Positions 59,166-64,000 of a DNA stretch of 64,000 bases are shown here, in pieces (positions within the stretch are counted from its first letter, which is position 1; the number at the start of each line of letters is the position of its first letter). The notes beneath the pieces are model-generated. The model made no database searches. It saw nothing but the letters and a program-made list of their open reading frames with translations, and was not told the origin of the DNA. The DNA lies in NCBI RefSeq assembly GCF_000024005.1, contig NC_013132.1, positions 4,830,001 through 4,894,000 on the forward strand, given 5' to 3'. The position numbers and the translations under genes were made by a program. The stretch is from Chitinophaga pinensis DSM 2588. GTDB lineage: Bacteria > Bacteroidota > Bacteroidia > Chitinophagales > Chitinophagaceae.

Positions 59166-60770
59166 ATGAAGAATAATGTTTTATTGATCTTAACTACTTT
59201 TACTATAGCTACCTTTTCTTATAGCTGTGAAACCAGTACAAAGCGAGCAGAAAAGGAGGCAATCGTTATTACCCCAAGAAATACAGAGATAACAGCAGCG
59301 AATGCTTACAATAATCTCTTTCTTGATACGAGCGCCATCAATAAATTCATTACTACACAAAAACTAAATGATACGATGGCGGCAAGATTGCGTAGTTTCT
59401 ATAATGCGCGCAATTTCGAGTTCGCCTGGTTTGATAATACCGGTCTCAACGAACAGGCATACGGTTTTCGTAGTCTGTATGATTATAGCATAGACACCAG
59501 CGAGGGCAATAAATCATTAGAATACCGCCTCAATGCACTAATGAACGGGGATGTTGATTCTGCGGTTTCTTCTAAAGATGCCAATATTGTAAAAACAGAA
59601 TTACAGTTAACACAACGTTTCATAGATTATTATCTGAGCAATAGTGAAGGCAATATAGAGGGCCTGGAACATGCAGTACCACTGACTAAATCGGAGGTGC
59701 TGAAAAAGGCATCCGCTGTGTTAGCCGACAAGGAAACGAATATGAGAGGACAGAGTTATGCTGCCTTGCATAAATCCCTGCAACGGTACGTTGACATTGC
59801 AGAAAAGAACTCCTGGGACACGATTAGGATAGAAAAGAAGAAGAGATATAAGAAAGGAGATAGTACGGCTGTGATAGCATGGGTGAAAAAGCGTTTACAG
59901 GCGACAGGTGAGTACAGTGACAAGGATACGTCTACGGTCTTCAATGATGCACTGGAAACGGCTGTAACCGCTTTCGAAGCAACACATGGTCATACACCAA
60001 AAGGAGTAATCACAGATACTTTATTACGGGAGATGAATATGCCGGCTATCAAACTGGTGCAGCGTATACTGATCAACCTGGAAAGAATGCATTGGGCGCC
60101 GGCTAATCCGGAAGGCCGTCTGATTCTCGTAAATATTCCTGAATTCGGTTTGCATGTCTGGAATGGCAGTAAGAAGGAATTTGATATGCCGGTTGTAGTG
60201 GGTAAGGAAGGTAAGAGTACTACGATGTTTTCCGGTAAACTGGATCAGATTGTGTTCAGTCCTTACTGGAACCTGCCGAACAGTATTGTAAAAGAAGAAA
60301 TCTTGCCTGCCTTGGCGCGTAATAAGAACTATATCAGCAGTAAGAATATGGAGATTACGGGAGAGCGCAATGGTTTACCTATTGTGCGTCAGAAGCCAGG
60401 GAAGGACAATCCTTTGGGACAGGTGAAATTCCTTTTCCCGAATAGCTTTAATATCTATTTCCACGATACCAATCAGAAGTATCTTTTCGACAGAGATCAG
60501 CGTGCATTCAGTCATGGTTGTATCCGTCTGGGAGATCCGGTGAAGATGGCCAATTATTTACTGGCAGATAATCAGAACTGGTCCGCAGAGCGTATTGACA
60601 GTGCGATGAACAGTGGTAAGGAAAAGTATGTGAGAGTGAAAGATCCGGTGCCGGTACTGATTACGTATTATACAGCCTGGGTAGATGAGGCAGGGAAATT
60701 ACAGTTCAGGGAAGATATTTATGATCATGATACCTATATGGCGGGTAAGCTGTTTACCGACGCTAAATAA
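59166..60770 (+). CDS. L,D-transpeptidase (YcbB-like), lipoprotein
   Basis: A 534-residue protein. The N-terminus (MKNNVLLILTTFTIATFSYSC) has a lipoprotein-type Cys at position 21. A peptidoglycan-binding-like segment (KKGDSTAVIAWVKKRLQATGEYSD, about 230-280) is followed by the YkuD domain with IPEFGLHVW and the catalytic SHGCIRLGDP (Cys452). It makes 3-3 crosslinks or attaches partner proteins. It stands 103 bp after the eCIS ATPase and may be separate from that operon; a link with particle release is speculative. Confidence 0.85.
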   Translation: MKNNVLLILTTFTIATFSYSCETSTKRAEKEAIVITPRNTEITAANAYNNLFLDTSAINKFITTQKLNDTMAARLRSFYNARNFEFAWFDNTGLNEQAYGFRSLYDYSIDTSEGNKSLEYRLNALMNGDVDSAVSSKDANIVKTELQLTQRFIDYYLSNSEGNIEGLEHAVPLTKSEVLKKASAVLADKETNMRGQSYAALHKSLQRYVDIAEKNSWDTIRIEKKKRYKKGDSTAVIAWVKKRLQATGEYSDKDTSTVFNDALETAVTAFEATHGHTPKGVITDTLLREMNMPAIKLVQRILINLERMHWAPANPEGRLILVNIPEFGLHVWNGSKKEFDMPVVVGKEGKSTTMFSGKLDQIVFSPYWNLPNSIVKEEILPALARNKNYISSKNMEITGERNGLPIVRQKPGKDNPLGQVKFLFPNSFNIYFHDTNQKYLFDRDQRAFSHGCIRLGDPVKMANYLLADNQNWSAERIDSAMNSGKEKYVRVKDPVPVLITYYTAWVDEAGKLQFREDIYDHDTYMAGKLFTDAK

Positions 60771-61057
60771 AATAGATAAAAGGACAATTGTCAGCATCAG
60801 ATAAATAAGGGACAAATCATGCACTACGAATGTAGACCATTACAACATGGCGGCTGTGCAGCTTTGCACAAAGTAATTGCCAGTAACATTACAGTCAGCT
60901 AAACTTATTATATGTCATCTTAACATTCCCCTTGCCCTTTTCGGTACGCGCGTTATCACCATGCAGAGGCGATAATGTTATAGGCGTGAGAATTTATTTA
61001 ATTGAGCGCATTTTGTGTGTATTGAAAGGGGGCCAGGGGAAGTTGGGATACAAAAGG
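60771..61057. other. Intergenic region between transpeptidase genes
   Basis: About 290 bp with no credible gene. Short open frames lack motif and start signals. The rightward Ldt gene ends here and the leftward one approaches from the right. A few weak inverted repeats (TTATC/GATAA near 60953-60975) are visible, but nothing with clear function apart from the palindrome that follows. Confidence 0.4.
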
Positions 61058-61089
61058 AAAGGGCGTTTACCAGCTGGTAAACGCCCTTT
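61058..61089 (-). terminator. Perfect 32-bp palindrome, terminator of leftward transpeptidase
   Basis: AAAGGGCGTTTACCAG (61058-61073) is followed directly by its exact complement to 61089, a 14- to 16-bp stem that would form with an AGCT tip. Read leftward it ends in TTTCCTTTTG; read rightward it ends in CTTTCGC. It sits 33 bp past the stop of the leftward gene and may work in both directions. Confidence 0.75.
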
Positions 61090-61121
61090 CGCTTATAGAA
61101 ATATTAATGCTTTTATGATCA

Positions 61122-61880
61122 TTATGCGATCGTCGTATCGATCTCCGGTGTTGCCAGCATTTTAGAGTTGGCCATGTACGCCTTATCCGGACTATATAAA
61201 AACAGGCAGGTGCCGTTTTTAATCGCCTCAATAATCTGGCGGTGTATCTTCTCCGGAATCGCAGGGCATCCCAGGCTACGGCCGATATACCCCTGTAATT
61301 TTGCGATCTGTTCGTTTACATAAGCTGCGCTGTGCATTACAATGCCGCGGCTCATCGCGTTGTCATTGATGCCTTTTTCTTCCCCTTCCAGGCGCAGCGA
61401 GTAACCATGTTCGCCTTTATAGGTAGCGCCGGTTACATAAAATCCTAAACTGCTTTTAAAGCTCTCCGGCGCATTGGAAAAGTTAGTTGCCAGTTCGGTA
61501 CCGGAATTCCTTCCATGAGATACCAATGTGTTGAACAATACTTCTCCTTTTGCCAGGTCGATCACAAACAGTCTTTTCTTGCTGGAGGGCAAACTGAAGT
61601 CGGCAATGGTCAGTAGATCCGGATTGCTGAGTTTACCTTCCTTAGCGAGTTTTTCCATTCCTGCCAGCGCAAAAGCAAATGCTTCTTTAGACAATCCGAG
61701 GGAGTCAAGTTTGAGCTGTGAGAACAGGGCCATTCTGGCGCCCACTTTATTCTCTGTCAATGCGACTACTCTGGTACGATTGCCCGCGGTGGGGGATGCA
61801 ACTGCGAAAAGGATACCTGAAAACAGGCCAGCGGCAAGGGTAAGTCTGAAAACGGTTTTAAATACAGGTTTCTTCATCAA
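61122..61880 (-). CDS. Murein L,D-transpeptidase catalytic-domain protein (YkuD_2)
   Basis: A 252-residue protein with a signal peptide (about 1-30). The catalytic part has RLFVIDLAKGEVLFNTLVSHGRNSG, MHSAAYV and GRSLGCPAIP (Cys205), the pattern of the murein L,D-transpeptidase catalytic-domain family. Two ATG codons at the start (61880 and 61877) are possible. Substrate is peptidoglycan in the periplasm. A TAAATTTG box upstream could be its promoter. Confidence 0.88.
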   Translation of the reverse strand: MMKKPVFKTVFRLTLAAGLFSGILFAVASPTAGNRTRVVALTENKVGARMALFSQLKLDSLGLSKEAFAFALAGMEKLAKEGKLSNPDLLTIADFSLPSSKKRLFVIDLAKGEVLFNTLVSHGRNSGTELATNFSNAPESFKSSLGFYVTGATYKGEHGYSLRLEGEEKGINDNAMSRGIVMHSAAYVNEQIAKLQGYIGRSLGCPAIPEKIHRQIIEAIKNGTCLFLYSPDKAYMANSKMLATPEIDTTIA

Positions 61881-61911
61881 CGGAAATGGCTTAGGTTTTA
61901 TTTAAAAATAA

Positions 61912-61967
61912 GCCGGGCTGATGGTTAGTCCGGCGATTTTCTCTTTTGAAATACTGATGCAAATTTA
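61912..61967 (-). promoter_or_regulatory. Promoter box and leader hairpin of transpeptidase gene
   Basis: TAAATTTG on the minus strand (61967-61960) is an exact -7 box; no clear -33 TTTG is found. In the leader, GCCGG (61934-61930) can pair with CCGGC (61916-61912) and is followed by TTATTTTTAAA, so an attenuator-like hairpin lies about 30 nt before the start codon. The stem is only 5 bp, so the regulatory role is uncertain. Confidence 0.4.
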
Positions 61968-62423
61968 ACCCTGAAAATGCTAAAGAAATGTGAAAGGGGG
62001 TATTTTAAGCTCGTCTGTTGCCGGTATTTTAACAGTTCTATGACACTTAATCGATTGATTAGCAGGCGCTGCGGTAATATAGGGCGCATGTTCGCAGTGA
62101 CGACCTTGGTACTAGGGTTCGGATTGCATCAGAAAAAAGAAGTTTGTAAACCAGTCACAAGATCAGAAAAATGGTTGTAAACCTTTATAAGGATTAAAAG
62201 CCATGCTGGCAGTGATTGTGGTCATCACCGGATAGTGCTGCCAGGTGTTGTTATCGCGGGACAGCAGGTATGCCTTTTACAGCCATCAACCCTGGTCAAT
62301 ACTACCCGTATACATGCTTCATACACGACGTATAGGTGGACTTGATACCTGGAATACACATTGGGAGGGTGTTTCAGGGTGGTTTTATTAGGGGGATGAC
62401 CGGATGATACGTACCAATAAAAA
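61968..62423. other. Intergenic region with possible gene remnant
   Basis: About 450 bp without an intact gene. On the minus strand, around 62285-62172, an open stretch of about 35 codons reads like protein (YLLSRDNNTWQHYPVM... NPYKGLQPFF) and ends at a stop, but an in-frame stop lies just upstream and no start fits, so it may be the end of a decayed gene. The rest holds no recognised signal. Confidence 0.3.
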
Positions 62424-62452
62424 AACCAGCACCATTGAAAATGATGCTGGTT
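62424..62452 (-). terminator. Terminator of aguA-aguB operon
   Basis: AACCAGCA (62424-62431) pairs with TGCTGGTT (62445-62452), extended inside by CATT/AATG across one mismatch. In the leftward direction it is followed by a run of T (TTTTTTTATTGG). It lies 27 bp after the aguA stop. Confidence 0.88.
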
Positions 62453-62478
62453 TATATAAAAAGTAAGCTTTACGTGTC

Positions 62479-63528
62479 TTATACCGCTGGTTCCTGCTGG
62501 CTCAGACAGTGGAAGCTGCCCAATCCCCAGATAATCTCGGTAGAATCGATACCTACCACGTCGCGGTCTTTAAAACACTCGCTGATGATACGTAGGGCCT
62601 TATCGTCATTTTTGCAATTGAAAACAGGCACGATTACGTGTTTATTGCTGATGTAGAAGTTTGCATAAGAAGCCGGCAGACGCTGGTCTTCATATACAAC
62701 TGCATCCGGCATCGGGAGTTCTACTACGTTCAGCTGTTTACCATTCAGCAGACGCATCTGCTTCAGTTGCTGCAGGTTCTGTTGTAATAGTTCGTAGTTT
62801 TCGTCCTGTTTATTGGTTTCTATGACGGTCAGGACGGTATCTTCATTAACGAAGCGTACGGTATCATCGATATGACCGTCGGTATCGTCGCCGATAATGC
62901 CTTCATCTACCCATAATACCTGGTCTACACCGTAGAAATCCTGCAGGTAACCTTCGATCTGCTCCCTGTTCAGGTGTGGATTGCGGTTTTCATTCAGGAG
63001 GCAGCAGCCGGAGGTCAGTACGGAACCTTTACCGTTGAATTCCACGGAACCACCTTCCATGATGATGCCAGGGTGATATACCGGCAGATTAAAGTGTTCA
63101 GCGATACGGGTAGGTACTACGTCATCCTTGTCAAAAGGAGGGTATTTACCGCCCCAGGCGTTATAATTCCAGTCTACAATCACTTTTTTCTGTGCAGCGG
63201 CCGGATTGATCAGAAAAGCCGGACCGTGGTCGCGGCACCAGGCGTCGTTGGTCGGGTTGAGATGAAATTCCACCTTATCCAGGTTTACGCCTGCTTTCTG
63301 GAGGTGACCAGTTGCGAAAGCCTTCATGGCTTCATCATTCACATTGATACGGACGATTTCACTTTCCGCCAGGTATTTAATGAACTGGCTGTAGTAAGGG
63401 TAGATCGTATGGATCTTTCCGGGCCAGCTAGCTTCTTTATGCGGCCAGCTCAGCCAGGTGGCGACATGCGGATGGAATTCGGCAGGGAAGAAGTATCCCT
63501 GCTGTTTCAGAGTAGGTTGTCCGTTCAT
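62479..63528 (-). CDS. aguA: Agmatine deiminase
   Basis: A 349-residue enzyme of the guanidino-group-modifying fold that converts agmatine to N-carbamoylputrescine and ammonia. Visible motifs are WLSWPHKEASWPGK, WCRDHGPAFL, GGSVEFNGKGSVL, DDTDGHIDDTVRFV (His and Asp of the active site) and the catalytic Cys341 in WGLGSFHCLSQQ. The start overlaps the stop of aguB by 1 bp. With aguB it makes putrescine from arginine-derived agmatine. Confidence 0.95.
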   Translation of the reverse strand: MNGQPTLKQQGYFFPAEFHPHVATWLSWPHKEASWPGKIHTIYPYYSQFIKYLAESEIVRINVNDEAMKAFATGHLQKAGVNLDKVEFHLNPTNDAWCRDHGPAFLINPAAAQKKVIVDWNYNAWGGKYPPFDKDDVVPTRIAEHFNLPVYHPGIIMEGGSVEFNGKGSVLTSGCCLLNENRNPHLNREQIEGYLQDFYGVDQVLWVDEGIIGDDTDGHIDDTVRFVNEDTVLTVIETNKQDENYELLQQNLQQLKQMRLLNGKQLNVVELPMPDAVVYEDQRLPASYANFYISNKHVIVPVFNCKNDDKALRIISECFKDRDVVGIDSTEIIWGLGSFHCLSQQEPAV

Positions 63529-64000
63529 TATGCTTCGTCGATAAATCTTTTGGTGATAGGAGCGTAAGAATCAATTCTTCTGTCACGCATGAACGGCCAA
63601 TGTGTACGATATCTGTCGGTCTGACCCAGGTCCAGTTCCTGTACGAACACTTCCTCGTTTTCGTGGGAAGCCTGGTAGATGATAGAACCGAATGGATTGG
63701 CGATGAATGAGCCACCCCAGAATTTCATAGCGCCTTCCTGCTCGAAACCTACACGGTTTACGCTTACCACGTGGATACCGTTGGCAACGGCGTGGCTGCG
63801 CTGGATGGTCTGCCATGCGTTGTATTGCTCAACGTTGGTCGCTTCATCCTGGCTGGTCGCCCAACCGATAGCAGTCGGATAGAAGAGGATTTCCGCTCCC
63901 ATGAGGGCAGTGATCCTTGCTGCTTCCGGATACCACTGATCCCAACAGATCAGTACACCGAAAGTGGCGAATTTTGTTTTGAATACTTTATAGCCAAGGT
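63528..64000 (-). CDS. aguB: N-carbamoylputrescine amidase, 5' part outside window
   Basis: The C-terminal 157 residues of a nitrilase-family amidase. Catalytic Cys is in GVLICWDQWYPEAAR, followed by GAEILFYPTAIGW, YNAWQTIQRSHAVANGIHVVSVNRVG, KFWGGSFIANPFG and the end RDRRIDSYAPITKRF. It hydrolyses N-carbamoylputrescine to putrescine, CO2 and ammonia. The start lies beyond the window edge. Confidence 0.95.
   Translation of the reverse strand, partial: LGYKVFKTKFATFGVLICWDQWYPEAARITALMGAEILFYPTAIGWATSQDEATNVEQYNAWQTIQRSHAVANGIHVVSVNRVGFEQEGAMKFWGGSFIANPFGSIIYQASHENEEVFVQELDLGQTDRYRTHWPFMRDRRIDSYAPITKRFIDEA

Noticed and set aside
60932..61165. A 77-residue gene between the transpeptidases
   Set aside because: It runs through the 32-bp terminator palindrome and into the opposite gene, with Arg/Lys-rich low-information sequence.
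61977..62180. A 67-residue rightward gene upstream of the leftward transpeptidase
   Set aside because: No motif, composition unlike neighbouring genes, and it reads against the promoter region of the leftward gene.

Overview
The window reads as a Bacteroidota chromosome, most likely Chitinophaga-like (Chitinophagaceae). It joins two large modules: most of an HK97-type siphovirus prophage (1 to about 36.2 kb, left end outside the window) and a chromosomal extracellular contractile injection system (eCIS) operon (40.5-59.1 kb) with associated genes. Evidence for the host group is the Bacteroidota -7 promoter box (TAnnTTTG) in several places, weak Shine-Dalgarno sequences, PepSY-like and YkuD-type proteins, the agmatine deiminase / N-carbamoylputrescine amidase pair, and a Bacteroidota-style eCIS gene order. 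The species is inferred.

Prophage layout. A leftward operon of very small genes (1-1706) is divided by a divergent promoter region with two related operator-like dyads from a rightward XRE repressor (1899). Accessory genes follow (signal-peptide protein, DUF3800 protein, second XRE regulator). Then come the terminase subunits, portal, MuF-like protein, prohead protease, capsid, connector genes, tail tube, tail chaperones with a -1 frameshift site, a tape measure with internal repeats, tail tip, collar fibre, beta-helix tailspike, lysis genes including a secreted alpha/beta hydrolase and a lysozyme-like endolysin, and an SGNH-hydrolase tail protein. A strong terminator (35805-35830) closes the late region. 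No integrase is present in the window.

A 5-kb cargo block (8429-13454) interrupts the head module between portal and MuF protein. It encodes two glycosyltransferases, a WDGH-domain protein, an Acb2/Tad1-like cyclic-nucleotide sponge, a 64-nt RNA that folds as a complete tRNA cloverleaf only if read in circularly permuted order (3' half first, 5' half second), and, one gene further on, an ATP-dependent RNA ligase with a KxDG motif. The permuted tRNA-like RNA opens at the anticodon loop, the place anticodon nucleases cut and phage RNA ligases reseal. The co-location of sponge, tRNA mimic and ligase suggests a compact anti-defence or RNA-repair cassette and is the most unusual feature of the window. 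A 20-bp palindrome fused to a Bacteroidota promoter drives this cassette and recurs before the prohead protease.

Host region. After the prophage come a PepSY-like periplasmic protein, a small hypothetical, a DUF4157 (eCIS-linked) protein, and a membrane-anchored GH18-like protein with an apparently dead active site; a 117-bp tandem duplication covers the convergent ends of the last two. The eCIS operon follows in the order terminator/cap, unknown, sheath, two tube proteins, DUF5908, LysM hub, VgrG-like spike, PAAR tip, gp25, baseplate J-like, putative fibre, second baseplate protein, tape measure, AAA+ ATPase. Two L,D-transpeptidases and the aguA-aguB polyamine genes complete the window.
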